Source: Riptortus pedestris (Eukaryota > Arthropoda > Insecta > Hemiptera > Alydidae). Taken from it: a stretch of 64,000 nt of DNA. The translations under genes and the position numbers were made by a program. Shown in pieces: positions 13,270-26,010 of the stretch. The number at the start of each line of letters is the position of its first letter. The stretch's first letter is position 1. The stretch is from assembly GCA_019009955.1 (NCBI GenBank), contig CM032228.1, forward strand, positions 103,242,001 to 103,306,000, in the 5' to 3' direction. The notes under the pieces were generated by a model. That model was not told the origin of the DNA. It did no database searches and was given only the letters and a program-made list of their open reading frames with translations.

Positions 13270-14420
13270 CTGTCCCATCGGAAAAAAGAATAGAATGTTG
13301 TGGGGGAGTGTTAGTGTACAGATGACTACTAGGCGATACAGTCCCTAATTTAAGCTTTGGCCTCTGCCACTATCTAACAACACGGCATAGGGTCTGCGGC
13401 TAGGATCTGCTCTAGCTCCGTCCCTCCAGCCATCTCTGCCTGAGCCAACTCTCCTGGTGTACCACGTATTCTCCAGCTTAGCCGGCTGGGGTTCTTTCTA
13501 TTTTACAGGTTGCAACATCGCTTTCTAAGTAGCGCACGTGATATCATGCTCTCCAAACATCCCAGGAAGGTCCATGGGTTTTTTGATGAAAGTAATGTTT
13601 CACTGTTATACATAACTATAACACATTATAGTTATAACTGACGTTTTTATATATTTGCACTTTCACATTCCTAGGGAGACTCTTCAAGTGGAAAGCCTTT
13701 TGCATGTAATTCAAGCATCTGGACCATTCAAGCATTAATATCTGCTATCACACTTTTGATCTCTGTAACTATCTCTTCCAGTTACTTTAATATAACACAA
13801 ATATGTAAAGCCCCAATGCTCCAAATCCCGCGTAGAGCTTCTTATGTATCTGGCTTTTTCTTTACTTATTTTTTGTCCTATATGTTGTGCTGTTCATACA
13901 AACTTCCAACTAACGAGACAACGCTGCGATATTTCTAATCATGAACTATGAAAGACAGCTGCGTATTGCATAAACAAGTTTTATCCTTATCTTCCTTTGG
14001 TTGCTTCCATGGTCGGATTAAAACGATAGGCGGTGATTTTGGATTTCCAGTGGGTAGCCTCAAACTCTTCGCAATTCCTGCTTTTCGGAGCCCCTACCAG
14101 TGTCATTCTCATCATTCTGATAAGCTTAGTAGATATTCCTGACTATAAACAGCCATTTTAACCTGTTTACATTGACTTATGCAGATTAGAACACAAGAAG
14201 AGGCGACGTTGATGAACTTCACACTTTTCAACCTTTGTCTAATAGAGGAGATGTGATCTGTGCCAGTCTTGGGTGACATACTCTCCCACTATTGCCTCAA
14301 TCCTCTCAAATAATCTCCGACAAATGGCGTTCTTCCACAAACATTTTCGGTTTTCATACGAGCCAACTCGCCTGATTTAAGCGAGTCACGATTCTATTCC
14401 ACGTATTCTACCCCCTAGCT
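13270..14420 (-). pseudogene. Decayed LINE reverse transcriptase (RTE-like)
   Basis: Minus-strand frames give GISTKLIRMMRMTLVGAPKS then EEFEA, corresponding to the 'GIPxKLIRLIKMTL...EFEVTTG' segment of RTE-like RTs. Upstream lie fragments resembling the GEYQxGFRPGRST...IRQ region (about 14190-14330). Near 13340-13400, IVAEAKA resembles the C-terminal end after the maturation of that ORF (WRxIVEEAKAL). Stops and frameshifts throughout mean it is dead. The assignment is by remembered motif similarity. Confidence 0.5.
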
Positions 14421-14617
14421 TAACAGATTACCTCTCATGGCTTTTAAAATTACCCGCATAATATGAACCAAATGCGAGACAAAATGTTTTGACTTATTCA
14501 TGCAATAGAACAATTAAATTAACATTAATTTTTCGATAACACAATCAGATACTGAAACAATATATTTCACCCACTTCATTCGTTAGGCGGCGTGGGCCAA
14601 CAAGTAAGTACCTTTAT
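14421..14617. other. Intergenic, nothing recognised
   Basis: No supported feature. Confidence 0.5.
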
Positions 14618-14720
14618 GTGTTTTAGCAGATTTCCCGTATGAGAAATCATCTATTGAGGTCGTACTCAAGTCGCGATTTTCGAAATAATTATACATATAT
14701 TCATCGGTCAAACGTAAGAG
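14618..14720 (-). repeat. Dispersed-repeat right-end fragment
   Basis: TTTTAGCAGATTTCCCGTAT, then CTATTGAGGTCGTACTCAAG and a CGCGATTTTCG, match the right end of the dispersed element on the minus strand. A G-rich block near 14895-14920 may continue the same copy. Confidence 0.7.
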
Positions 14721-15137
14721 ATGCTGAAAATGAGATTTATTAAAATATATGTATAGAAAGATAGATGTAAGTCTGAGTTCAAGTTCTAGCTGTTGCAATT
14801 TTTCGACTTTAACCAAACTCGATATTTCAATCTTTTTTGAGAATCTAGAGATCATCTTTACTAATGACAGAAACAGAATAGGAAAATGGCTGAAAAAGGG
14901 AGGGGGGATTTCGGGGAACACCCGAAATGTCTCCTTTATGAAGAACAGGACACTTCTTATTAGAGTGATTTAACTTATCTTGTTGCACACACGCATAGGG
15001 GTACAAATGGAAAATAAATGAAGTGTACATTAACTGAACGTAGAAGTATTCATTTCTTTAACCTAGTATGTCTTTAACTAAACATAATTGAATGGTAACC
15101 CTCCAAAATAAATTTATAAGTACGCGACAAGACTCAC

Positions 15138-15200
15138 AATTCCATCACACAGGGGCAGCATAAACTAAGGATATTTTCTACTTGCAGGACCAATACGCTG
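15138..15200 (+). repeat. Dispersed-repeat left-end fragment
   Basis: TCCATCACACAGGGGCAGCA then TAAACTAAGGATATTTTC is a diverged left end of the dispersed element, with nothing recognisable after it. Confidence 0.5.
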
Positions 15201-16365
15201 CATCACTGTACAATGTTACAGGACATTTTTTGTGTTTGATGAATAAGACAGGGTGATTTCATGCATAATTAAATCTAAGCGTTATGTTCCCACGAGAAAC
15301 CATTTCCAGTTTACCCCCGTCAATGAAGGATAAGCCCAGTTAGTGCACCTAGTAAATATATGTGAAAAAGCTAACCACGAAGGAACTGCCAAACTAAGAA
15401 GTCTCACGTAATGGATTGTACGCTGGAGATAACGTAGCGCCATATGTACAACTTCAGTGACTGATTTATCTCATGGGAAGTCTCCGAAAAAAAAAAAAAA
15501 ATGTTAAGTATAGTTCAGGAATGTTAGATTAAAGAAACCCCTTGAGTGTATTTGCTCTCAATACTTGGCTGATTTTTTTTTTTTTTTTTTCTGTAGACCT
15601 TCGATTTCTTTTAAACGGCTTTCAAGATATGAATAACAATAGTTGTTGCAGACATATTGAACATGGATAAAAGTGGATACAAAAGTCTTGCTTAAATATA
15701 AAGCGTAATTGATGAGATGACGTGTGAGGCGTAATTGATATTTATGAGTACTAAAATGAGTCCTACAAATTTATTATACAAACAACCATTTCTTAAACCA
15801 GAAAAAAAAGTAATTAAGAGCAACAGGCTTATAACTTGTTCTGTACGAGCCATAATATAGTGAAACCTTCTAAGTCTTTGTTAGAAGTAGCTGCGGCAGT
15901 TAGGATATTCATAATGGTTACACCCCTAAAGTATATGAAAGATTGCACATCTAGTCGATAAATAAGTAAAATAGCAGTAAAGACACCACAGGGCCCCATT
16001 GCAATTTGAGTTAGAGAAACATGTGTCGAACTAAATTGGAGTACGTTGCATAGTTTATAATTTTGGATATATAACCTTTTCCGACCCAACAAATAATATC
16101 TACAACTACAATAATATACTAATAACTAATATGCTACAATTGTTGTTCGACAGATGTTTCTCTATCTGATGAACTTGATCAGATAGGGATGTCTATCTGA
16201 TAACTCCTATTTTACTTTATTAGGATAATAATAATGAATATATAAATTATTTTGCATTTTACGCCTTCTCTAATCCTCATTTTACCTAGTCCATACATTT
16301 ATTTATGGGCTATTAACATTTAAAATTACATGAAACTACTAAATATTGGGTACGATTATTAAATA
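15201..16365. other. Intergenic, nothing recognised
   Basis: An A-run near 15488-15501 and a T-run near 15572-15590 bracket a short stretch. No gene or RNA supported. Confidence 0.5.
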
Positions 16366-16445
16366 ATATACTTAGTCCCACCCTGGCTAGAAAAGATTAG
16401 GCAGATTAGCCTTAGTAGCAAAATTGGGCGTTAATAAATTATTTA
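16366..16445 (+). repeat. SINE 3' fragment
   Basis: TTAGTCCCACCCTGGCTAGAAAAG (positions 16373 on) through AGCCTTAGTAGCAAAA and GGGCGTTAATAAAT is the 3' part of the tRNA-derived SINE family. The tRNA head is missing. Confidence 0.75.
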
Positions 16446-16599
16446 ATTATAATCTAATATTGAGCACGGTGCCAATAAAATAAAACTTGAGGCATAGAAT
16501 GTTCATTGGTGACGTCTCATTCTACATTTATTCATGAATTTCATTTAATGAATTCATGTAAGAGCCCCATAAAAAAAAAAGGGTGCGCAAGCACGCACG

Positions 16600-16610
16600 A
16601 ATAAGCTTGC

Positions 16611-16669
<59 letters not shown>

Positions 16670-16704
16670 AAATGTTTGTATATATGTTTGTGATTGTGTG
16701 TGGT

Positions 16705-16755
<51 letters not shown>

Positions 16756-16890
16756 TGTGTAAATATCAATTTGAACCAACACTTTTGTCATATCCGAGAT
16801 AAGAGCGATGAACGTTTGAATAATAGTCGATAAACACTTCGTGAATACAACCTCATTAGCTGATTTTCCTTAAGAGAAATTTGGTAAAAG
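16600..16890 (+). repeat. Dispersed-repeat fragment with (TA)n-(GT)n
   Basis: The (TA)n at 16621-16665 and (GT)n at about 16699-16752 are followed by a diverged right half of the dispersed element (TTTTGTCATATCC, GATGAACGTTTGAA, AATACAACCTCATTAGCTGA, TTTTCCTTAAGAGAAATTTG). Confidence 0.7.
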
Positions 16891-17149
16891 TTCCTATATT
16901 CCAGACTCTAACAGCCTTTGTAATAAATTCAATATTTTAATCTTGTGATAGACTGTAATCATCTGGCTTAAGTAAACTAGAATTCGTAGATAGCGATTCA
17001 CGTCTCCGTGATGCTACTGAACGAAATTAGTATGTATACATGTATACACAGCTGATTTGGACCAACTGAAATAAGAATGGTTTCCCGTTAAAATATAAAG
17101 ATTGGGTTAACGTATCTATGTTATGAGTAATCTCTAGAAAATTTATATT

Positions 17150-17220
17150 ATTATTTTAATAACCTGCAGGTAACCCGTTCCAATTAGCGTCACCAGCAGA
17201 AAATGGGCGTTAATAAATAA
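17150..17220 (+). repeat. SINE 3' fragment
   Basis: AACCTGCAGGTAACCCGTTC then CAATTAGCGTCACCAGCAGA and GGGCGTTAATAAATAATAAT match the SINE 3' end only. Confidence 0.7.
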
Positions 17221-18146
17221 TAATTATTGATTTATGCATGAAGCATGGAATAGTTATTGGACGAATATAGACAAACTTATTATCGCTCAAGAATAAAAGA
17301 AAAAAAAATTATTTTCCCGTCAAAACATGCTTCACTCTAGCAGTCAGAGACAAAATATGTAAACTTCTCTTCAGTACGAGATGAAGTCGAAAGTACTAGC
17401 TATTTTAATGTCTTTACGGGTTGAAAAATCTGGTTTCCCCTGGAAATTCATTAAGGTTATTCCAAGAAATCCCCACTCCTTCCAATGCTAGAAGAGCAAA
17501 ATGTATCACATGAAACATTTCACAACTCTATCCAGACACTCTCATGAAACACTAATATATTCTATTTAGTGGCCGAAAGTCGAAAAAAAAAAACATATTG
17601 AAATTCTAACAATTTAAATTACATTTTAGGAAAGGAAAATGGATTCGAATCACCATTCGATCTTCACATTTTTCCAATGAAATCTCTATTGACGAATGTA
17701 AGTATCGACGTGGAAGTAAACCTCCCATTCCTCATATTGGTAGAAAAGTATATAATAGCGCGTGTAAACAATATTCATCCCCTTAATTCACAAGCAAACT
17801 ATTGCTCAGTTGTGTTGACTCATTTTCAAAGAACACCAATAAAGAGTCTGAAGTCAAAACTTCGCGAAATTTACAAACTCAAATAGCGTTCTAGGACGGG
17901 AGTCGTTATTTTAAACACAATTTGTTCTTTAATATTTCAATATTAACGAAGATTTTGAAGAATATTTATTTCGACGTCGAAGTAAACCCCCGATCCTAGT
18001 TGAAAATTTTAATTCTTAAAGTCCATATGCTGTATCTTGGAATTGTTGTCTCGTAATTGTAAAAGTCCATAGAAATCATTTGAGTCGTTTTTGAGTGATT
18101 GAGTAACAAACGGATAGGCAGACATACAAAATATTAAATTTTGATG

Positions 18147-18189
<43 letters not shown>

Positions 18190-19140
18190 ATGGAATCCAG
18201 GAAATCTTAATGCAATTACTTTCATTGTGAGATATACCATCGCAAGAAGAGCTCGAGCAGCTTCGACGAGAAAGCGTAAACTGATTTCTCTTGTTCTGTT
18301 ACGGTTACATCACTTAAGCATTATGAAACGCACCGATGACTGTCACGTTCCTATCCGCACTAAAATATATTTGAAAAATAATTCTCATCTCACTAATTGC
18401 AATATGTCACAATGTAAGAGTATGAATGTTTAATTCCTTAACTCAAGTAGAATGCAAAATAAGTTATGATTATAAATTCTTCCATAAAACGCTTTTAACA
18501 TGATTTTAAATGTTTCACTTATAAGTATGAGAAAACAGTGCTTGCCGCAAATATCTATATTGTTTGAACATATAAAATACTGTGGATAGAGAGTTTTCTC
18601 ATCCTGACATCTACACCGCAAACCGGGATATCAAGTATGATTTATTCGATAATGTGATAACTTCAAATCCACATCATTCACAATGTGAGACTGGTCAAAG
18701 ACATAAGTTTGTCGATGTGAACATAATATGGATTTTTGAATACAAGTTTGTCTTATTTGCTTTAAATACCCTTCCATCTTTTTGAAAATTTATCTGTATA
18801 AAGTAAGTAGGTCTCCCATGTGTTGATAGGATGCTCCCATGTGTCATCTTATATTCAATTTTCTATATTTCTCGTAATGGGTTGCCTATGTAAAAACGAC
18901 TTGAAAAATATCAGTTGAACATCACATGCTCAGCCGTGCAGTTGCTTTAAGAATGTTCATTGTTCACGTACTCATGTAAACCCAATCAGCTGACCGACGA
19001 GAGTAGTATCTGGTATTTAAGTTTGGAATAAGATATTTCGTAAAAGATAAATTGTTTATTGATAATAAGAGATGAGTATAAGCGGGGAGGCTATTTACTG
19101 AAGGTTGAAAACAAATAAATACCCCCTCCCTTACAATTAC
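17221..19140. other. Intergenic with a (TA)n tract
   Basis: (TA)n at 18151-18187. Short ORFs here (17677-17886, 18227-18433 and others) show no motif that I recognise. A weak resemblance to the dispersed repeat is possible around 18990-19100. Confidence 0.5.
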
Positions 19141-19298
19141 AGCCATTAACAAACACGGTCTTTAGGTTTACATGAGCCGCAACTTTAGTCATCTCCTTCG
19201 TAGGATAGATAGATATTTGATTTGAAGACATTTTTCGAAAATGCTTCATGATCATAACCTCAAAAACTGATTTCCCTTAAGGAAAGTCTGCTGAAAAA
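19141..19298 (+). repeat. Dispersed-repeat right-end fragment
   Basis: AGCCATTAACAAACACGGTC, TTTAGTCATCTCC, and CTGATTTCCCTTAAGGAAAG then TCTGCT are the diverged right part of the dispersed element. The internal TA tract is missing. Confidence 0.7.
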
Positions 19299-19710
19299 AA
19301 AAGAAAGAAAAAAGATTAGGAAATACAAGAGCCACTTAACAAATTCTGAATTCCGACATCATAGAATCACTACTTGTGTGGCCATAGATTTGCGTTGACT
19401 TCCAAGAAAACAATAATATTCTGTAGTGATAATTTTGAATTCAATTTAGTTAATTTTTTACCACCTTCTAACTTCGTCACTGATCAATATATTTTCCGCC
19501 AACTTACATAAATCATTATTCATAGTCTTTATTTTACTACAATCCCTTGTTTGTATTATCTCTTTAATTTATGACAAATTCATTAACTAAATACCGGAAT
19601 CCCAACCTGGTTCATAACTGAAATATATGAAAGCACTGAAGAAGTAAGGCGGTTCTTGAAAGGTTGTTTTGAATATTACAAATTATCGTTGTTTACGGAA
19701 GAGAAAATAA
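19299..19710. other. Intergenic, nothing recognised
   Basis: No supported feature. Confidence 0.5.
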
Positions 19711-20080
19711 TAAGTGTTGACAAGGCTTTTGATAAAGTGATAATATGATTTCTGAAGCTACTCGTGGCCGAAACAGTTGCTAGAAAGTGCCGTTAGAAAA
19801 GCGAAAGTACTCTGCCGAATTATGGAGAGAAAGCAAATGATAATATTGAGAGGCATACATATATAGCAAACAAGTGGGTCAAGGCCCACGTAGGCAGTAC
19901 CCATCCTCGTTAAGGTAGCAGGCGTTACTCGCACCTCTCCCCTTCAACTCCATCCTTATTAATTGCTTATGTATTTTCCTTCATCAGCGACCTCATATGA
20001 ATCGATGTTCATATCATTCTATTGTTGTACCTATTTCAATATATCAAACTTTTAAATTGAAGAGAGATTAAACATTGTAG
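19711..20080 (+). pseudogene. Possible LINE reverse-transcriptase remnant
   Basis: The plus strand reads VDKAFDKVI at about 19717-19742, like the conserved D-x-x-K-A-F-D-x-V of non-LTR reverse transcriptases. Near 19930 it reads GVTRTSPL, like the G-V-x-Q-G-x-P-L motif. The rest is broken by stops and this could be chance. Confidence 0.3.
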
Positions 20081-20223
20081 GTATGCCCACGTAATTAAGG
20101 TAATCTATACCAGGCTTGGTGAAATTGACTTTCTATCCGGTAAATTTTTTAATCGTAACTCCCTAAAATATTCCTAGTTATTTTTTTTTCGAGACTTAAT
20201 AAGGCACTGCATTAGTTTAATCA

Positions 20224-20352
20224 ATATTTCCCACGGGGGAAATTAGCTTTTATTTACCCTTCGTGAGATTGTACTCAAGAAGTCGTTCAAAGCTGAACGA
20301 TCTTGCCTAGCGAATGGTTAAAATGGGCACCAGTTAAATAAATAAATATTAA

Positions 20353-20430
<78 letters not shown>

Positions 20431-20450
20431 AGTGTGTGTGTGTAAATATA
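20224..20450 (-). repeat. Dispersed-repeat fragment with (TA)n-(TG)n
   Basis: TTTCCCACGGGGGAAATTAGC and GTGAGATTGTACTCAAGAAG recall the right-end block on the minus strand. They are followed by (TA)n 20359-20402 and (TG)n 20403-20445. Confidence 0.5.
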
Positions 20451-22002
20451 CGGGGTGATAACCGGCTTTAATCAGGAAATATTTAAATGTTTAGAACAAG
20501 TAATGAGTGTGAAAATAATTCATTGTAAGCGTACCCTATACCCAATCTATTTACTTTTCCTGACTCAGTATTTACTTGAATGTTTTAACTATACAGCTCT
20601 GTGGGAACTACACAGAATTGATGTACTATTTTAGTCTGCAGGAATAAACCTTAAGCTTCTTCAAATCAAAGCCTTCTCTCTATTCAAACCATCATGAGTC
20701 ATCTAAGTGATACTTAGTAATGGATTGCAGACACCATTATTAACTAACATAAAAAAATAACAATTCCTTTCCCGTCAAATGTAGCTCCAAGCACAACGAC
20801 GGGAACTAGTTTCCGCACCATCACAGTTTCTTCCACAAAACTTTAGTTAAGGAATTCATGGTTATCAGGATAGAAGCTCCTAATCGAGCCAAACATAAGC
20901 ATACATGACACTGAAAAATCCCCTCTTTGTCTAAATTTTTACTTACAAATGTGAGTGAGAGAAGACAGGAGGGTAGACTGAAGGTATAGTCTGCATGCTC
21001 ATACTGGTTAATGTATATCATTAGTCAGTTTATGCAGGCTACAGAGGGATGGCTATCTTAACAACTCTGGTCTTGAGTGGGATTTTCTCCACACGAGCCT
21101 TTGTTGCTGAATGTTCTGATGCAAAAGGCAACATGAAACCAGTGCATGTCCTTGTGACACTCATATTTATTCCCTTGTTCCGTTCCGATGAATATCAGGT
21201 TTTCCTGTTCACGGGATGAAATAGCTTTTTCCAAAAGTGCCCAACTTTTGTTAATAAAAATTATTCTCTACCTCAAATTATTTCAGTAATAATTCGGAAC
21301 TTAGTAATTAATGTGGACTTAAAAGAAATCATTTTAATGAAAATTTTGATTTGTTATTGTGTCTATCCTCATTTCAGTGAGTTTTTCAGCATTCCGTAAA
21401 AATGTTGCATTTATGTGCTTGCCACCTCACTCTGTCACTTGATGTGAGTGTCTTTAAGGGCACTCATGAAAGCATAGAGAAAAATATTAAAGGAGTGGAA
21501 GGAGGATAAGAATCACAAGTCCGTCTGAATGAATCATTTTCTGTTCCTTCTGAAGAAATTGATGAATCTAATAGAGGCAAATGTTTCATAAAACCTAAAG
21601 TCAGGTTTCAAGAATTGTGGGTAATAATCCTATGATGCAAACTGCCCATTAACAAGAATTCCTGGTCATTCATCGAACGGATCCAACAATTCCCCTGAAA
21701 TCATCAACGGCTTCTTGAAAGGAATCAACGGGAGAAATGAAATGATGTGTCTTCTGGATAGTCGTCCATTCAAGCTTCCCGTATCTTCCAGCTACGAGTA
21801 TCTCGTTAAGATTAGCTGAGGAGAAATGACTGCAATGACGAGCCACTGACATATCGGCCAACAACTCAAAGAAGCTGAAATGATGAGAACAGAATTAAAA
21901 TTCCCAAAGGACCACAATCTATCCCAATCTTGAAGCCCGGTGGAAGGAAAGCTGGATGGTTCGTTGTTTTCTGCTGTAGTTTACGATGGACTTCAAGAGA
22001 AA
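20451..22002. other. Intergenic, nothing recognised
   Basis: Somewhat less AT-rich around 21400-21960, with a 64-codon minus-strand ORF (21670-21864). No motif recognised. Confidence 0.5.
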
Positions 22003-22340
22003 AAGTCCGTAAACTAAGCAGATTTCTCATGTGAAGTTTTACAATAGAGAAATCTGCCTCATAATAACAGTAGTAGTAAGGAACCTCTAAACCTATTCAC
22101 GAGGGACGAACAATTACGGAAATGGCCGCACTAGCTCCCGGCGGAAAGTCCCTCATAGCCGACTCCACACACAATACAAATGCAAATATCTCGGTTAATA
22201 TTCAATATAGTGAATAAAGTGTATAAAACAATATTTATAGTAAATTTAATTTGCAAAGATTGGTTCTATACAATTTTTTGATCCGACGTACAGTAACGAA
22301 GATACTTCGAATTTTCGAAAATACCCCCCTCTAAACCAGA
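22003..22340 (+). repeat. Dispersed DINE/HINE-like repeat, left half
   Basis: AAAAAGTCCGTAAACTAAGC then AGATTTCTCATGTGAAG shows an internal deletion removing the CACGCAGGGGCTGC hairpin. The body matches the other copies up to ATTTTCGAAAATACCCCCCT and then stops, without the usual TA tract and right end. Confidence 0.8.
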
Positions 22341-22389
22341 AACATGAATGGTATGGTGTTTTAAATGGTACAAAGAATCCGTCACTTCT

Positions 22390-22390
<1 letters not shown>

Positions 22391-22470
<80 letters not shown>
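22391..22470. repeat. Compound (TA)n-(AG)n microsatellite
   Basis: (TA)n to about 22430, then (AG)n to about 22470. Confidence 0.95.
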
Positions 22471-22475
<5 letters not shown>

Positions 22476-22520
22476 AACAAAACAGATGAATAAAATAAAT
22501 AATAAAATACACAATGTCTA

Positions 22521-22743
22521 CAAGAACACGGCACTGCACTGATCTTCACAAGTACACGGCACTGCACAGATATTCACAAGAACACGGCACTGCACTGATC
22601 TTCACAAGAACACGCCACGGCACTGATATTCACAAGAACACGGCACTGCACTGATCTTCACAAGAACACGCCACGGCACTGTAATAACAAGACAACGGCA
22701 CTGCACTGATCTTCACAAGAACACGGCACTGCACTGATCTTTA
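22521..22743 (+). repeat. 28-bp minisatellite, eight units
   Basis: The unit reads CAAGAACACGGCACTGCACT then GATCTTCA. Eight tandem copies differ at a few positions (one 27-bp unit). Two variant forms, one with CCACGGCACTGATATTCA, partly alternate, suggesting growth by duplication of multi-unit blocks. Confidence 0.92.
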
Positions 22744-22789
22744 CATTTTCCGGTGAGAGGTAGACAGACTTTGTTTTTAAATTTCAGAC

Positions 22790-22950
22790 GCTTCCCGTCG
22801 AGAGGGGAATGATTTCTTATTACCGTTTGTATTTATTTACTTAATATTCACGATGGTGTTGTGTTACAAGTACATAGATTTATCTATTACTAAACTCCAT
22901 GAGGGAAATTTATTTAGTTTACGCAGCCCCTGCGTCCCGGACTTCTTTAC
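22790..22950 (-). repeat. Left end of a dispersed-repeat variant
   Basis: Read on the minus strand it starts with a degenerate GTCC, then ACGCAGGGGCTGCGTAAACT. The body then differs from the main family but matches 41240-41400 (ATTACCGTTTGTATTTATT on the plus strand). A second subfamily therefore shares the left end only. Confidence 0.7.
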
Positions 22951-24535
22951 TAAACTCCCACAATTATTCATGCGAGTTTGACTTTGAGTTACTAAGCATG
23001 TCCATCCATACGTTCCCAGCTTGTATTTCAGGTTCTGTTCACATAGGCTTCGTGCTACGAGAGAACTGAAGAGTTCAGAGCATGAGTATGGCTTACCGGG
23101 TTCCAGAGAAATATACTTACAATTAGTGTTAGCAGCTACCCTGACTGGACTAATTTACATCGTAGAATTAGAGATTTATTTCTTCTTCTTCTATTGTTTT
23201 TGTTTATTTATTTGCTAATAATATTGGCACATTGGACAACTGTTTTAGAGAATTTGATGTGTTGGCACTGAAGATGATGTTTATGAATTGAATTACTATT
23301 TTTCTTTTTGTAAAACAACTAAGATGACTAACAATCATCTTTTGGCCAATTCAGTATTAACATTATTTTCGTTTAGTATATGTTATTTGTTGTAGTTCTT
23401 TTTTTAAGCATTCTCCATGAAAATAATTAAGTCTTGCTTGTTTCTCTTCCATTTTTTTAATATATATTGTTTTCTGATACTTTTTGTCAAGATGTTATTG
23501 CTTTTTCGTCTTGTCATTGTCTTTGGTTGATTTTATTTATAGAAAAGGGGAGTCATAGGGAAATAGCAAGAAAGTCACGTTCTGAGGTTATGGCAGCAAC
23601 TTGACCTGTTAAAAGCTACTGCGGTTTTCTTCCCTTAGTATTACATTAAATATGTTACTATTATAATAAAATAATAGTTTACCTCTTGCTACAAGCACTA
23701 TTAATTTTAAGAAACGAAGAACTCTTACCTTTTTTCCCGACTTGTATTTCTGCGGCCATTATACTATTATGAGAAGGTTATAAGAGAATATACTGGTCTG
23801 TAGATTCCATTAATCGATATTGGAACCTGGTGGTAGCGAACTGTTATTATTTAACTTTTTACTTAGTCAATATATTCACGCATGATGGAGTGAGACTAAT
23901 TAGTTAACATTTTCGGCGGTATTATTTCTAGACTATGAATATTACAAAATTCTATTATTATATTAATCACCAAAAATGTTATTAAAAATAATAGTAAAAG
24001 GCACTAATTTGTTAAATTAGTATTTCCTATGGATTAATTCAATAAATGACATTGAAACTTGAATTATATAAATTGAATGAAACAAGTACTCATTAACTTT
24101 ATTTAATAATGAGAATGGTGACTGATAAATTTCATTACTCAAGATCCTGTAATATTTAATTTGGGAGTTACTAATAAACTTTGATTAAAAATTTAATTTA
24201 CTGTTAAGGGATGTCCAGGGTGTCATATATAAAAATATTTTCAGTATTTTGAGTATTTTAGTAGATCCTGTAATGTTACTAACAGGCATGTCAACATAAA
24301 ATGAATTTTGATTCCTTCATGGATTACCTATTTTATGGTGTTAGTTCATAATTCATTATGAACATGTGGTTGACTGATTTTTCATTGTCTTACATCAGGA
24401 ATATGCCAATTTTGACCCAAGACATGGGGGACCTATTCACATTCAAATTATCTAGCCTTGTCCTCAAAGTAGATAGCTGAAAAATAATGGTAAACTCTCA
24501 TATTGTCACTTCTAGACGTTCAAATAGCATATTCA
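22951..24535. other. Intergenic, nothing recognised
   Basis: No supported gene; the 65-codon ORF at 23021-23218 ends in low-complexity sequence. Confidence 0.5.
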
Positions 24536-24720
24536 GGGGCTTAAGTTAGCCAGTGAGTTATGGAGTTGGTCTTAATACACTTAGTTTTTAGTGATGAACT
24601 CGCTAAATAAAATCTTTATTTGCACTCTGGTTAGAAAATTATGGTAAGCAGGATTTAACATCTCCAAATCTGCCACAGTAGCATAAGTGGATATTAACTA
24701 GTAACATGACGTAGTATAAT
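24536..24720 (+). repeat. tRNA-derived SINE, internally deleted
   Basis: GGGGCTTAAGTTAGCCAGTG (head), AACTCGCTAAATAAAATCTT and ATAAGTGGATATTAAC (tail) match the SINE family. The B-box region is lost. Confidence 0.75.
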
Positions 24721-25774
24721 ACTTGTCTATCATAGGTAGAATTATCACAGAATTAGCCGATGCTGTGAAAGAGTTTACATTCTTCAACATGCGTGTGTGT
24801 TTGAAAGATTGAGAGAGTGAAAATATGTTGTCAAACCCTGGTGGTTGTTTTCAACCTACAGGAGTTTGTGTTTCCTATTTATAACTCATTCAAGTGTAAG
24901 GGAGGGATTGTTGCAGAGAGTAGAAGTGGTGGTGGGAAAGAGAGCAGATATTGAGATTGGAATTGTTTCAGGAGCCAGATTCGTTTATGACATGATATCA
25001 CCTATGCTATTAAGAAGGGCAGACTTAAGTTGTTTAATCACATTGAAAGAGGGGGTCCCAAACAGGCTATTAAAAATAGTAATATGATACTCCAAGAAAG
25101 AGGTAGGATCCTTGCATATGTAGGAGAAAGGCAAGGACAAGGGAAAGCTAGATGCTACTAATACAGACTATACTGAATTATCTATTTTTGAGACAGGGGC
25201 TCCTTTTAACTGTATGACCCACTTCAAAAATAATTCATTTTTGAAAAGGCCCTCAAATAATGACAAATATTTTTAAATCTCTCTTGGTTGTTATGATCAA
25301 TGATACAATAAGTCAACATTTCCACAATTACCTGTCTCACATTTCAAAGCATGATTTAAAAGACTTTCCTTGGTTTAGAGCTTTTCCTAGCCCACTTGGC
25401 ACAACCCACCGCCAACCAGGAAGCCCTGTATTGCTGGGCTCGTTTGATCTGTATATTACCCCACCCCCTTGCCACCAACCGGCCAATCAAACTCCTTAAG
25501 AAAACTAATTCCTGATCCTCCTTGGATAATATGGGTTTTAAGTTGAGTTGATCACTCTCTGTTACTGTGAATCACTCTTGAGGGTGCCTAAGGACATCTG
25601 ATATCAACAAAGCCAATAATATATATGTGGGTGTGTGAGAGGGGTGTCTATATGTATTTCTTGAATTCATATTTTGATTTCTTCACGTATTTTAAGTTTT
25701 TAATAAAATAATTTGATTAAATAAATTAAAATTTTATTCAAAATAGAAAAGACTCTGTATGAAATAAACTCCCA
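24721..25774. other. Intergenic, nothing recognised
   Basis: ORFs of about 80 codons at 24845-25087 and 25260-25499 carry no recognisable motif. Confidence 0.5.
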
Positions 25775-26010
25775 GGGGCTCAGGTTGGGTATGTGAGTTA
25801 AATCATTGTTCTTAATCTCACAGGCTAAACCTAGAGTGATGAGTTTGATTCCCGCCTCGGCAAAAGGAATTTATTTAGTGACAAACTCATTAAATAAAAT
25901 CCTTAGTCCCACCCTGGTTAGAAAATGGTGGTAACCTGTAGATAAACCGTCCCAAGTAGCCTTAGTAGCAGAAAGCAGATGTTAATAAATAGTAATAATA
26001 ATAAATAATA
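25775..26010 (+). repeat. tRNA-derived SINE, full length
   Basis: The head GGGGCTCAGGTTGGGTATGT holds an A-box-like segment. GAGTTTGATTCCCGCC is a B box (consensus GGTTCGANTCC). The middle is CATTAAATAAAATCCTTAGT and CCCACCCTGG. The 3' end is GATGTTAATAAATAG plus an (AAT)n tail. RNA polymerase III would transcribe such an element. Confidence 0.85.

Noticed and set aside
14583..14921. 112-codon minus-strand ORF
   Set aside because: It overlaps a dispersed-repeat fragment and contains no known domain.
16528..16791. Two minus-strand ORFs of 71-87 codons
   Set aside because: Almost wholly (GT)n and (TA)n microsatellite translation.
22521..22743. CRISPR-like array
   Set aside because: The units are directly tandem with no unique spacers, in a eukaryotic genome; it is a minisatellite.
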